A stretch of 64,000 nt of DNA from assembly GCF_015160875.1 (NCBI RefSeq), contig NZ_CP063374.1, positions 7,381,501 through 7,445,500 of the forward strand, given 5' to 3'. The translations under genes and the position numbers were made by a program. This stretch comes from Streptomyces chromofuscus (GTDB lineage: Bacteria; Actinomycetota; Actinomycetes; Streptomycetales; Streptomycetaceae). Positions 23,978 through 32,711 of this stretch are shown one piece after another (position 1 is the first letter of the stretch; each line of letters starts with the position of its first letter). Under the pieces are notes generated by a model. That model was not told the origin of the DNA and did not search any database. It saw nothing but the letters and a program-made list of their open reading frames with translations.

Positions 23978-26422
23978 GTGGTCAGTGAGGGCGTTGCCGG
24001 ACGCAGCGCGAGAGTGCTGCGTGCCGAGGACGCCCTCTCGGCGCTCTCGACCGACCCGGACACCCCCGAACGCAGGCACCGGGTCCTCGAACAGGCCCTC
24101 GTCTTCGCGCGCGCGACCTTCACCGCCGTGTACACCCCCAGCGACAGCGGCGAGCTGCTGTGCCTCACCGAGTCGGCCGGGGTGCCCCAGACCCTGTACG
24201 GCCTGCGGGACGGCTACCAGCTCGCCGGCGGCTCCCCGGTGGCCGACGCCCACCGCACCGGGCGCCCCGTGTGGCTCGGCCCGGACGAACGCGCCGACCG
24301 AGGGGAGGCCCGCCGCGCCGCCTCACGGGGCTTCTCCCTGGCCGCGCTTCCCGTCCGCCGCGACGGCGACGGGGGCTGCCTGCTCGCCGTCACCGAGTAC
24401 CGGGACGGCTTCGGAGCCGAGGACCGCGCGTGCCTGCAGCTGATCGCCGACGCGGTCGCCGCACCCACCCCGGTCCCGCCCGCCGAGGGCCGTGAGCTGC
24501 CGCCGGGCGCGTTCAGCCTGGCCATGGACACCGGCCGGGTGGAGGTCGGCGACGACATCCTGGAGCTGTTCGGCCTCACCCGGGACGAGTTCGACGGCAA
24601 GGTCGAGACGCTGCTCCGCTGCACCGTTCCGGAGGACCTGCCCTCGCTGATGTCGGTGGTGGAGGCCGACCACATGACGATCGGCGAGCGCGAACTGGAA
24701 TTCCGGGTGGTCCAGCGGACCGGGCCACCCAAGTGGCTGCGGCTGCGCGGCCGCCTGGTGCCCGGCGGCGAGGGCGTCCCGGCCCGGCTGTCGGGCACGG
24801 TCGACGACGCCTCGACCCTGCGGTCCGACGTGACGGACGTCGCCCGTGTCCAGCGCCTGGCCGCCGCCCTGTCCACCGCCGGCACCGTCCGCGACGTCAG
24901 CCAGGCCGTCGTGGCCGCCCTGCGCGTGCCGCTGCACGCCGACCGGATCGCCCTCGCCGAACTGGAGCACGACCGGCTCGTCGTCACCGTCCTCGACCCG
25001 CCCGAACCGGAGGCCTGGCCCGAGCTGTGGCGCCTGGAGTGGCGCACGGAATGGCCCGACGCGCCCGTGCGCGCCATGCCCACCCTTGCCGCCGCCCTGC
25101 GCGAGGGCCGCGCCCAGATCTGGCCCGCGGGCACCGCCCTGGAACCGGCGCTCGCCGAGGTCGGCCCCGGCGGCCTCGCCGTCCTGCCGCTGCCCGCCGC
25201 GGGCCGGATGGCCGGTGCCTGCCTGATCGGCTGGGACCGCCCGCACCACTTCGGCCCCGACGAACGCGCCCTGCTCACCGCCTCCGCCGGCCTCGCCGGG
25301 CAGGCCCTGATGCGCGCCCACGCCTTCGACGCCGAGCACGAACTCGTCGCCATGCTCCAGCGCCAGCTCCTGCCGCGCCGCCTGCCGCAACTGCCCGGCG
25401 CCGTAGCCGTCGCCCGCTATCTGCCCGCCACGGCAGGGCTGGAGGTCGGCGGCGACTGGTACGACGTGATCCCGCTGCCCGACAACCACGTCGCCCTCGT
25501 CATCGGGGACGTCCAGGGCCACAGCGCCGGCGCCGCCACCCTGATGGGCCAGATGCGCACCGCCCTGCGCGCCTACGCCGTCGAGGGCCATCCGCCGGAC
25601 GTGGTCGTCTCGCACGCCAACCGGCTGCTCGTCGACATGGAGACCGACCTCTTCGCCACCTGCGCCTATGTCGACGTCGACATGGAGGAGGGCTCCGCCT
25701 GGTGCGTCCGCGCCGGGCACCTGCCGCCGGTGCTGCGCCACCCCGACGGCAGCACCCACGTCGCCGAGGCCGAGGGCGGCCCGCCGCTCGGCGTCATGAC
25801 GCAGGCCGACTTCCCGATGAGCCCGCTGCGGCTCCAGCCCGGCACCCTGCTCGCGCTGACCACCGACGGCCTGGTCGAGAGCGCCGAGACGGACATCGAC
25901 GAGGGCATCGCGGGCTTCGCCGCCCGGCTCGCCACCTCCGACCCCGCGCACCTCGGCCAGGTCGCCGACGGCCTGCTGGGCGACGCGCAGCGCGGCGACG
26001 ACGTGGCCCTGCTCCTGATGCGTTACGACGGCATGGACGTCCTGCCCCGCCGTGAGACCTGGACCGTCTGGCGGGTTCCGGAGGCCGTCCGGCACGCCCG
26101 CCGCTTCACCCGCCGCACCCTGCGCGCCTGGGGCGTGACCGCGCCCTTCGACGCCGTCCTGCTGGTCGTCTCCGAACTCGTCACCAACGCCCTCGTGCAC
26201 ACCGACGGCCCGGTCCGTCTCGATTTCACCCTCGTCGACAGCCGCCTGCGCGTCGCCGTCGCCGACACCTCGCCGCGCACGCCCATCAAGCCCACCAGCA
26301 TCGGCTGGGAGGCCACCGGCGGCCGCGGTCTCCTGCTCGTCGAGGCCATGTCCGTGGCCTGGGGGGCGGTGCCGGTCAGCGGCGGCAAGCAGGTGTGGTG
26401 CGAACTGTGCCTGAATGACTGA
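23978..26422 (+). CDS. GAF-PAS-GAF-PP2C phosphatase with C-terminal anti-sigma kinase domain
   Basis: An 814-residue protein: GAF (about 20-160), PAS (about 170-270), GAF (about 285-440), SpoIIE-type PP2C (about 450-680; GGDWYD, GDVQGHS, TTDGLVE), then an RsbW-like histidine-kinase-type ATPase (about 695-810; VVSELVTNALVHTDG N-box and GGRGLLLVEAM G-box). Having phosphatase and kinase in one chain lets it set the phosphorylation of an anti-anti-sigma protein both ways. Start is GTG at 23978 without a ribosome binding site; a TAATAC ends five bases before it, which could give leaderless expression. The CBS gene follows after 67 bases. Confidence 0.9.
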   Translation: MVSEGVAGRSARVLRAEDALSALSTDPDTPERRHRVLEQALVFARATFTAVYTPSDSGELLCLTESAGVPQTLYGLRDGYQLAGGSPVADAHRTGRPVWLGPDERADRGEARRAASRGFSLAALPVRRDGDGGCLLAVTEYRDGFGAEDRACLQLIADAVAAPTPVPPAEGRELPPGAFSLAMDTGRVEVGDDILELFGLTRDEFDGKVETLLRCTVPEDLPSLMSVVEADHMTIGERELEFRVVQRTGPPKWLRLRGRLVPGGEGVPARLSGTVDDASTLRSDVTDVARVQRLAAALSTAGTVRDVSQAVVAALRVPLHADRIALAELEHDRLVVTVLDPPEPEAWPELWRLEWRTEWPDAPVRAMPTLAAALREGRAQIWPAGTALEPALAEVGPGGLAVLPLPAAGRMAGACLIGWDRPHHFGPDERALLTASAGLAGQALMRAHAFDAEHELVAMLQRQLLPRRLPQLPGAVAVARYLPATAGLEVGGDWYDVIPLPDNHVALVIGDVQGHSAGAATLMGQMRTALRAYAVEGHPPDVVVSHANRLLVDMETDLFATCAYVDVDMEEGSAWCVRAGHLPPVLRHPDGSTHVAEAEGGPPLGVMTQADFPMSPLRLQPGTLLALTTDGLVESAETDIDEGIAGFAARLATSDPAHLGQVADGLLGDAQRGDDVALLLMRYDGMDVLPRRETWTVWRVPEAVRHARRFTRRTLRAWGVTAPFDAVLLVVSELVTNALVHTDGPVRLDFTLVDSRLRVAVADTSPRTPIKPTSIGWEATGGRGLLLVEAMSVAWGAVPVSGGKQVWCELCLND

Positions 26423-26448
26423 CCTCGACGTGCCGCCGCGGCCCGGGC

Positions 26449-26454
26449 GGGTAC
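26449..26454 (+). promoter_or_regulatory. GGGTAC -10-like element before the CBS gene
   Basis: GGGTAC lies 35 bases before the ATG at 26490, allowing an ordinary leader with the ribosome binding site GAGGAGG in between. Confidence 0.4.
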
Positions 26455-26489
26455 TCGGGGCCGAGGAACAGCAGTTGAGGAGGTGGGTC

Positions 26490-26909
26490 ATGGCCCAGTA
26501 CGTCCGCGACATCATGACCGGCGACCCGGTGACCGTCGAACCGCAGACCTCCGTCACGGCGGTGGCCCGGATCATGCGTGACCAGGACCTCGGAGCCGTC
26601 CTGGTCACGGACGGCGACCACCTGCGCGGGCTGGTCACCGACCGCGACCTGGTGGTCAGGTCGATCGCCGACGGCGGCGACCCCGACGAGATCACCGTGG
26701 CCGCCGCGTGCAGCGACGACCTGGTGACCGTGGGGCCCGACGAGGAACTCACCCACGCGGTGGAACTCATGCGCGAGCACGCCGTGCGCCGCGTCCCGGT
26801 CGTCCAGGACGACCACCCGGTCGGCATCGTGTCGCTGGGCGACCTGGCGATCGAGCGCGAACCGGAGTCGGCGCTGGGTGACATCAGCGCGGCCAAGCCC
26901 AACATCTGA
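26490..26909 (+). CDS. CBS-pair domain protein
   Basis: 139 residues with two CBS repeats: VRDIMTGDPVTVEPQTSVTA plus LGAVLVTDGDHLRGLVTDRD, then ACSDDLVTVGPDEELTHAVE plus VRRVPVVQDDHPVGIVSLGD. Stand-alone CBS pairs bind adenine nucleotides and act as energy or redox sensors. It has a clear GGAGG before the ATG. It lies just behind the PP2C-kinase gene on the same strand with a SigB-like GGGTAC in the gap, consistent with a stress regulon. Confidence 0.9.
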   Translation: MAQYVRDIMTGDPVTVEPQTSVTAVARIMRDQDLGAVLVTDGDHLRGLVTDRDLVVRSIADGGDPDEITVAAACSDDLVTVGPDEELTHAVELMREHAVRRVPVVQDDHPVGIVSLGDLAIEREPESALGDISAAKPNI

Positions 26910-27016
26910 GCGCCCGGCTGGACGCGTGCGCCCGGGGTGACGTGAGGTGACGCCCCTGCACGCGTCCCACGGCCGGCCGTCGGGAAACCGACCGGAGTCA
27001 TCCACGGGCCGTGACC

Positions 27017-27022
27017 GGGTAC
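27017..27022 (+). promoter_or_regulatory. SigB-like -10 (GGGTAC) for the DUF6479-like gene
   Basis: GGGTAC ends nine bases before the ATG at 27032. Same placement as at 8659, 8707 and 10803. Confidence 0.45.
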
Positions 27023-27031
27023 TCGGAGCCC

Positions 27032-27388
27032 ATGAACCTCACCGCATACGAAGCAGCCGCCGCCGGTTCCGTCGCCGGGTTCGTCGCGGTCCTCGTCGGT
27101 GGCCTCGTCGTCACCGCAACGCTGATCTGGGCCGTCCTGCTCGGCATCAAGGTGCGCAAGCGCGAGCCGCGCCGGCCCAGGCCCGACGAACAGCCCAGGC
27201 TGCCGGCCTCCGGCGCGGTCCGGGAGACCCGGGAACAGCGCGAACCCAACGCGATCACCGGGGACGACCGGCTCACCCCCCACGACCTCAGGCCCTCCGG
27301 CGGCGCCCGCAGCGGCGATCAGCGCCGGCCGCGCTGGAACCGTGGCTCCAGCGGTTCGTTCGGCAGCGGCGGCCCCGGCGGTGCCTGA
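27032..27388 (+). CDS. DUF6479-type single-pass membrane protein
   Basis: 118 residues: a short outside segment, one membrane helix (GSVAGFVAVLVGGLVVTATL, about 12-40), then a long positively charged, Pro/Gly-rich tail with EQPRLPASG, LTPHDL and GSSGSFGSGGPGG. The tail motifs are those I recall for DUF6479 proteins of Streptomyces. Function is unknown. The frame extends seven codons further upstream, but a GGGTAC at 27017 makes the ATG at 27032 the likely first codon. Confidence 0.75.
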   Translation: MNLTAYEAAAAGSVAGFVAVLVGGLVVTATLIWAVLLGIKVRKREPRRPRPDEQPRLPASGAVRETREQREPNAITGDDRLTPHDLRPSGGARSGDQRRPRWNRGSSGSFGSGGPGGA

Positions 27389-27484
27389 CCGGTGAGGCAG
27401 GGCGTTTACCAGCGGCGACGACGGGGACCCGGTCACCAGTTCCGTACATCCGTACGAGGGGACGCAGAAGGAAGAGGTTGCGTC

Positions 27485-27664
27485 GTGACCACGTCCACCA
27501 GTGACAAACCCGTCGTCCGCCGCCTGGAGACCGGCTGGTCGAAGGCCCGCCGCCTGCGCGCGAAGAGCGAACTGCGCACCTGGCTCCCGGCCGTGGAGAG
27601 CCCGGACGGACCGCGGACCTCGCAGACGGCTCCTGAGGGCAACATCGTGCGGGGTGAGGACTGA
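27485..27664 (+). CDS. Small basic hypothetical protein
   Basis: Fifty-nine residues from a GTG with GAAGAGG upstream; polar, with an Arg/Lys-rich middle (GWSKARRLRAKSELRTWLP). No family recognised. A GTTT (27404) 15 bases before GGGGAC (27423) is one base off the SigB-type promoter pattern, so it may belong with its stress-like neighbours. Confidence 0.5.
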   Translation: MTTSTSDKPVVRRLETGWSKARRLRAKSELRTWLPAVESPDGPRTSQTAPEGNIVRGED

Positions 27665-27756
27665 GGCACCGCGCCGTTCCCCGCGCGGCGGCGTCAGGCG
27701 GCCGCCCCGGCGGACAGGAGCCGGGCGAGCCAGTCGGCGCGCGTCCGGCGGGCCGT

Positions 27757-28478
27757 GAGCGCGCCACCGCCCTCCCCTTCCACGAGCAGGGATGGAACGT
27801 CGTCGCCACGATGCGTACACCGTGCCCGGGCGTCCTGCCCGAGTCGCACCGGCTCCGCGTCCTCGAACTCGACGTCACCCGGCCCGATTCCCTCACCGCC
27901 GCGTTCGCGGCGGCGGGCCCGGTCGACGCCCTGGTCAACAACGCGGGCGTCCCCTCGATCAGCGTGTGTGAGGGCACCCCCATGGCCCGGGTCAGGGAGG
28001 TCTTCGAGACCAACACCTTCGGCGCGATGGCGACGACGCAGGCGGTGCTGCCCCAGTTCCGCGAGCGCGGCTCCGGCGTGGTGGTCGACGTGACCTCCAG
28101 CGTGGTGCTGGGACACATGCCGCTCTCGGCCGTCTACAAGGCGAGCAAGATGGCCGTCGAGGGGTTCACCGCGTCCCTCGCGCTCGAACTCGCGCCGTTC
28201 GGCGTGCGGGCGAAGACGGTCCAGCCGGGCGCCTGCCTGACGACCGGCTTCGCGGCCAAGGCGACGCAGGGCGCCGCGCCGGACGAACTGGTCCCGGCGC
28301 CGTACGCGGCGTTCGCGAAGGCGACCGTGGACGACTTCATGGGTCAGGACGTCTTCACCGAGGAGAGCGACGTCGCCGAGACGGTGTGGCGAGCCGTGCA
28401 CGACACGACCGGCCGGCTGCGGTTCCCGGGAGCGGCAGCACCGGTCCCGACGCGATCCGGCTCGCCGAGGCGAAGTAA
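27757..28478 (+). pseudogene. Short-chain dehydrogenase, 5' degraded and 3' frameshifted
   Basis: The central SDR sequence is good: WNVVATMR, LELDVTRPDSL, VDALVNNAGVPS, the catalytic Ser in VVVDVTSSVVLGH, and YKASK (Tyr-x3-Lys). The cofactor-loop end (TGxxxGxG) is unrecognisable upstream of ERATALPFHEQGW. Near 28440 the frame is lost: the expected ending GPDAIRLAEAK-stop is readable at 28443-28478 in another frame. Either break would disable the enzyme. An ATG at 27811 could still express the middle part. Confidence 0.65.
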
Positions 28479-28489
28479 ACGGCCGGCGG

Positions 28490-28531
28490 TTCGACGACCT
28501 CGTGCCCGGCACCTTCGACGACCTCGTGCCC
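28490..28531. repeat. 18-bp direct repeat
   Basis: TTCGACGACCTCGTGCCC occurs at 28490-28507 and again at 28514-28531, a 24-base period, just after the SDR remnant. It reads FDDLVP twice in one frame and is probably a local slippage scar. Confidence 0.7.
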
Positions 28532-28559
28532 CCGCACCCATGACCCGCACTCACGCCAC

Positions 28560-28593
28560 GAGCCGGCCCCGCGCACCCGTGCGGGGCCGGCTC
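28560..28593. terminator. Perfect 13-bp hairpin
   Basis: GAGCCGGCCCCGC (28560-28572) pairs with 28581-28593 around an 8-base loop, downstream of the SDR remnant and upstream of the phosphoesterase gene. Confidence 0.7.
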
Positions 28594-28689
28594 GCCGTCC
28601 GGCGTGACGGGGAGGGCCGGAGACCCCGTGTTCCCGGAGAGCCGGCCGTCGCCGCGCCCCGCGGGCGGCGGCCGTCCTACGCTGAGGCC

Positions 28690-29190
28690 GTGCGCCTGCT
28701 CCTGATGTCCGACACCCATCTGCCGAAGCGTGCCAAGGCGCTGCCGGACGCGCTGCTCGCCGAACTGGCCGAGGCCGACGTCGTGTTCCACGCCGGCGAC
28801 TGGGTCGACACGGCCACGCTGGATCTGCTGGAGAGCCGCTGCCGCCGGCTGATCGGGGTGTACGGCAACAACGACGGCCCCGACCTGCGCGCGCGGCTCC
28901 CCGAGGTGGCGCACGCCGAACTCGGCGGCCTGCGTTTCGGCGCCGTCCACGAGACGGGCCCCGCCCAGGGGCGCGAGGCCCGTTGCGCCGCCCGCTTTCC
29001 CGACCTGGACGTTCTGGTCTTCGGCCACAGCCACATCCCGTGGGACACCACCGCCCCCGGCGGTCTGCGTCTGCTCAACCCGGGGTCCCCGACCGACCGC
29101 CGCCGCCAGCCGCACTGCACGTACATGACCGCCACCGTCACCGACGGCCGCCTCACGGACGTGACGCTGCACCGGCTGCCGCCGCGTTGA
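28690..29190 (+). CDS. YfcE/MJ0936-type metallophosphoesterase
   Basis: 166 residues with the full calcineurin-like metal set: SDTH (Asp8, His10), HAGDWVD, YGNNDGPD, AVHETGP and FGHSHIPW. This short single-domain type hydrolyses phosphodiesters in the cytoplasm; the natural substrate is not predictable. Start is the GTG at 28690, where family similarity begins (RLLLMSDTH). It converges with the XdhC gene across a tandem repeat. Confidence 0.88.
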   Translation: MRLLLMSDTHLPKRAKALPDALLAELAEADVVFHAGDWVDTATLDLLESRCRRLIGVYGNNDGPDLRARLPEVAHAELGGLRFGAVHETGPAQGREARCAARFPDLDVLVFGHSHIPWDTTAPGGLRLLNPGSPTDRRRQPHCTYMTATVTDGRLTDVTLHRLPPR

Positions 29191-29319
29191 CCCGGCGGAC
29201 GTACCGGCGGACGTCCTGGCGCACGTATTGGTGCGCGGTCGGCGGCTGACGAGCGCGGTGTCGGCCGGCATCCGACGCCCGCGTGACCGCGCGGGTCCGG
29301 GGCCCACGGCGTGACCTGT

Positions 29320-29389
29320 CACGTGACCGACGACGTGCCCTACGCCGTGGCCTCCACGTGACCGACGTCGTGACCTACGCCGTGGCCCA
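29320..29389. repeat. Two tandem 35-bp repeats with CACGTGAC
   Basis: Unit one is 29320-29354 and unit two 29355-29389; nearly all positions agree. Each begins CACGTGACCGACG and ends TACGCCGTGGCC. A diverged inverted copy (CCACGGCGTGACC) lies just before at 29304-29316 and could pair with the unit ends. The block lies between convergent genes. Confidence 0.75.
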
Positions 29390-29398
29390 TGACAGGGC

Positions 29399-30499
29399 CT
29401 ACGGCGCCGGATGGATCGCGCCCCCCGTCACCGTCAGCGGCGCCCCGCTGCCGTTCCAGCGCAGGGCGACGATCTCCGCGGCGACCGACACGGCCACCTC
29501 CTCCGGCGTACGGGCCCCCAGGTCGAGTCCGATCGGGGAGCGCAGCCGGGACAGTTCACGGGCGGTGAGCCCGGCCTCGGTGAGCCGTTCGGCGCGTTCG
29601 TCGTGGGTGCGGCGGCTGCCCATCGCCCCGATGTACGCGGCGGGCCGGCGCAGGGCCTCCTCCAGCAGCGGGACGTCGAACTTCGGGTCGTGCGTCAGCA
29701 CGCAGACCACCGTGCGCTCGTCGGTGTCGGTGCCGCGCAGATAGCGGTGCGGCCAGTCGACGACCACCTCCACGCCGGGCGGGAACCGCTTCGGCGTGGC
29801 GAAGACGGGGCGGGCGTCGCAGACGGTGACCCGGTAGCCGAGGAAGTCGCCGACGCGGGCCACCGCCGCCGCGTAGTCGATGGCGCCGAACACCAGCATC
29901 CGCGGCGGCGGAGCGAAGGAGTGCAGGAACACCGACACGTCGTCCTCGCGCCGCTCCCCGTGCGGACCGTAGTGCCGTACGCCGGTGGCACCGAGAGCGA
30001 GTTCGCCGCGCGCGTCGGCGGTGACCGCCACGTCCAGGCCGCTCGTGCCGAGCGTGCCGGTCACCTGGTCGGGCCACACGGCGAGCGTGGCCCCGCGGGG
30101 CGCCGGCCCGTCGGTGACCGTCGCCAGGGTCACGGGGGTGCCGTCCGCCACGGACCGGGCGACCTCCCCGAACGCGGGGTCCCGCTCGGGCGTGACCGGC
30201 CGGACCAGCACGGTGATCTCACCCCCGCAGGTCAGCCCCACCGCGAAGGCGTCCTCGTCGCTGTACCCGAACGTCTCCAGCCGGGCCTCGCCGTCGGCCA
30301 CGACCTCCTGCGCCAGCTCGAACACCGCCCCCTCGACGCAGCCCCCCGACACACTGCCGACCACCTCGTCGCCCGGCCCCACGGCCATCGCCGCCCCGGG
30401 GTCACGCGGCGCGCTGCGGCTCACCCCCACGACCGTGGCCAGCCCGAACGGGGCCGAGTCCGCGTACCAGCTGCTCAGTGCCGGGAGAATTTCTCGCAT
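29399..30499 (-). CDS. XdhC/CoxI family molybdoenzyme maturation factor
   Basis: 366 residues: an N-terminal XdhC-CoxI domain (FGLATVVGVSRSAPRDPGAA, VGSVSGGCVEGAV, LTCGGEITVLV) and a C-terminal Rossmann domain (MLVFGAIDYAAAVARVGDFL, ILTHDPKFDVPLLEEAL-like CVLTHDPKFD, YIGAMGSRRTH). Relatives insert or sulfurate molybdenum cofactor in xanthine-dehydrogenase-type enzymes. No molybdoenzyme gene lies in this window, so the partner is elsewhere. The ATG at 30499 was chosen because similarity begins there; the frame is open further upstream. Confidence 0.9.
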   Translation of the reverse strand: MREILPALSSWYADSAPFGLATVVGVSRSAPRDPGAAMAVGPGDEVVGSVSGGCVEGAVFELAQEVVADGEARLETFGYSDEDAFAVGLTCGGEITVLVRPVTPERDPAFGEVARSVADGTPVTLATVTDGPAPRGATLAVWPDQVTGTLGTSGLDVAVTADARGELALGATGVRHYGPHGERREDDVSVFLHSFAPPPRMLVFGAIDYAAAVARVGDFLGYRVTVCDARPVFATPKRFPPGVEVVVDWPHRYLRGTDTDERTVVCVLTHDPKFDVPLLEEALRRPAAYIGAMGSRRTHDERAERLTEAGLTARELSRLRSPIGLDLGARTPEEVAVSVAAEIVALRWNGSGAPLTVTGGAIHPAP

Positions 30500-30597
30500 G
30501 CCTGGACCCTCGCATCGTTGAGCGTTAATCCATTGTCGCGCCGCCCCGGTTGTGCTGCACTGCACCCGACCAGGCGTCACCGAGCGAGGAGTCACCG

Positions 30598-30708
30598 ATG
30601 CGAGCAGCGTTCATGTCCCCCACCGTCGCCCCGACCCTCACCACAAAGGACATGACGCTTCGTGCACTTGCTCAACCTGGGGATTCTCGCGCACATCGAC
30701 GCGGGTAA
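30598..30708 (+). CDS. Candidate leader ORF overlapping the Tet-type gene
   Basis: Thirty-six codons starting MRAAFMSPTVAPTLTTKD and ending at TAA 30706-30708. Its ATG has a strong ribosome binding site, GAGGAG six bases upstream. It overlaps the first 47 bases of the ribosomal-protection gene in another frame. The latter's own site (AAAGGA, 11 bases from its GTG) is weaker. The layout suggests leader-peptide control, in which drug-stalled ribosomes on the small frame change access to the downstream start. Confidence 0.5.
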   Translation: MRAAFMSPTVAPTLTTKDMTLRALAQPGDSRAHRRG

Positions 30709-32635
30709 GACCAGCCTGACCGAACGCTTGCTGCACACCGCCGGGGTGATCGACGAGATCGGCAGCGTCGACACCGGCAGCACCCGCACCGACACCCTCG
30801 CGCTGGAGCGGCAGCGCGGCATCACCATCAAGTCGGCCGTCGTCTCGTTCCCCGTCGACGGCGTGACCGTCAACCTCATCGACACACCTGGTCACCCGGA
30901 CTTCATCGCCGAGGTCGAGCGGGTGCTCGGCGTCCTGGACGGCGCCGTGCTGGTCGTATCGGCCGTCGAGGGCGTCCAGGCCCAGACCCGCGTCCTGATG
31001 CGGACGCTGCGGCGGCTGCGCATCCCCACGCTGCTCTTCGTCAACAAGATCGACCGCCGTGGGGCCCGCTACGAGAACGTGCTGCGCTCGGTCTCCGAGC
31101 GGCTGGGCGCGCCCGTCGTCCCCATGGGCACGGCCACCGGCCTCGGCACCCGCGCCGCCGGCTTCACCCCCGGCCCCGTCCCGGCCGCGCTCGACGTCCT
31201 CGCCGACCACGACGACGACCTGCTCGCCGCCTACGTCGAGGGCTCCGTCCCGGACGACCTGCTGCGTACGGCCCTCGCCGACCGGACGCGGCAGGCACTG
31301 GTCCACCCCGCCTACGCGGGCTCGGCCATCACGGGCGCCGGCGTGGACGCCCTGATCGGCGGCATCCGGGACCTCCTGCCCACCGCCGACGGCGACCCCG
31401 AGGGCCCCGTCTCCGGGACGGTCTTCAAGGTGGAGCGGGGCCCGGCGGGGGAGAAGGTGGCCTACGCCCGCGTGTTCTCGGGCACGCTGCGCGTCCGTGA
31501 CCGGGTCCCCTGCGGCGACGCGGGCCTGGAGAGCCGGATCACCGCGATCAGCGTCTTCGACCACGGCACCGACGCCCGGCAGGACGCGGTCCCGGCGGGC
31601 CGCATCGCCCGGGTGTGGGGCCTGGCCGACATCAGGATCGGCGACTGCCTCGGCGTACCCCGCACGCCGTACGGGCACTTCTTCGCCCCGCCGAGCCTGG
31701 AGACGGTCGTCGTACCGGGTCCCGGGACGGACCGGCGGGCCCTGCATCTGGCGCTCACCCAGCTGGCCGAGCAGGACCCGCTGATCGCCCTGCGGCACGA
31801 CGAGGTGCGCCAGGAGACCTCCGTGTCCCTGTACGGCGAGGTGCAGAAGGAGGTCGTCCAGGCGACGCTCGCCGCCGACTACGGACTGGACGTCACCTTC
31901 CGGGAGACCACCCCGCTGTGCGTCGAGCGGCTGACCGGAACCGGGGCGGCGGTCGAGTTCAACAAGAAGGACGCCAACCCGTTTCTCGCCACGGTGGGGC
32001 TCCGGGTCGACCCGGCGCCGCCCGGCGCGGGCGTCGGCTTCCGGCTGGAGGTGGAGCTGGGCTCCATGCCGTACGCCTTCTTCAAGGCCGTCGAGGACAC
32101 CGTCCGGGAGACCCTCGGACAGGGCCTGCACGGCTGGCGGATCCCCGACTGCACGGTCACCATGACCCACAGCGGCTACTCGCCGCGCCAGAGCCACGCG
32201 CACCAGGGCTTCGACAAGAGCATGTCCAGCACCGGCCAGGACTTCCGCGGCCTGACCCCGCTGGTGCTGGTCGAGGCCCTGCGACGGGCGGGCACCCGGG
32301 TGCACGAACCGATGCACCGCTTCCGGGTCGAGGCCCCGGCCGACACGCTCGGCGCCCTGCTGCCGGTGCTGGCCGCGCTGCGGGCCGTACCGCGGACGAC
32401 CGTGATCCGCGGCGCCGCCTGCGTCCTGGAGGGTTCGGTGCCCGCGGCCCGGGTGCACGCCCTGGAGCAGCAGGTGCCGGGGCTCACCCGGGGCGAGGGC
32501 GAACTGGACAGCGCCTTCGATCACTACGCGCCCGTCGCGCCCGGCGTGGCGGTGCCCGAACGGCCGCGCACCGACCACAACCCGCTGAACCGGAAGGAGT
32601 ACCTGCTCAACGTGACGCGCCGGGTCGGCGCGTGA
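30662..32635 (+). CDS. Ribosomal-protection GTPase (Tet(M)/OtrA-type, EF-G-like)
   Basis: 657 residues, EF-G-like throughout: G1 LAHIDAGKTS, switch LERQRGITI, G3 DTPGH, G4 NKID, then domains II-V with FNKKDANPFLATVGLRV and a domain IV ending in SSTGQDFRGLTPLVL. Its length and lack of the EF-G insertion match tetracycline ribosomal-protection proteins such as OtrA. Such proteins dislodge tetracycline from the 30S subunit using GTP. Start is GTG at 30662; an in-frame stop at 30653 rules out any earlier start. Resistance in this strain is inference. Confidence 0.9.
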   Translation: MHLLNLGILAHIDAGKTSLTERLLHTAGVIDEIGSVDTGSTRTDTLALERQRGITIKSAVVSFPVDGVTVNLIDTPGHPDFIAEVERVLGVLDGAVLVVSAVEGVQAQTRVLMRTLRRLRIPTLLFVNKIDRRGARYENVLRSVSERLGAPVVPMGTATGLGTRAAGFTPGPVPAALDVLADHDDDLLAAYVEGSVPDDLLRTALADRTRQALVHPAYAGSAITGAGVDALIGGIRDLLPTADGDPEGPVSGTVFKVERGPAGEKVAYARVFSGTLRVRDRVPCGDAGLESRITAISVFDHGTDARQDAVPAGRIARVWGLADIRIGDCLGVPRTPYGHFFAPPSLETVVVPGPGTDRRALHLALTQLAEQDPLIALRHDEVRQETSVSLYGEVQKEVVQATLAADYGLDVTFRETTPLCVERLTGTGAAVEFNKKDANPFLATVGLRVDPAPPGAGVGFRLEVELGSMPYAFFKAVEDTVRETLGQGLHGWRIPDCTVTMTHSGYSPRQSHAHQGFDKSMSSTGQDFRGLTPLVLVEALRRAGTRVHEPMHRFRVEAPADTLGALLPVLAALRAVPRTTVIRGAACVLEGSVPAARVHALEQQVPGLTRGEGELDSAFDHYAPVAPGVAVPERPRTDHNPLNRKEYLLNVTRRVGA

Positions 32636-32711
32636 CCACCGGGACGACGGCCCCCTCCGCACACCGCCGAGCGCGGCCGCGCCGAGCCCACCGCGCGGGC
32701 CGCGCGGAGCG

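Noticed and set aside
24323..27820. Minus-strand open frame of over 1,100 codons antisense to the PP2C-kinase and CBS genes
   Set aside because: Shadow frame; no domains, while the plus strand has intact GAF, PP2C, ATPase and CBS motifs.
29320..29389. CRISPR-like repeat
   Set aside because: Only two adjoining copies with no spacers and no cas genes.
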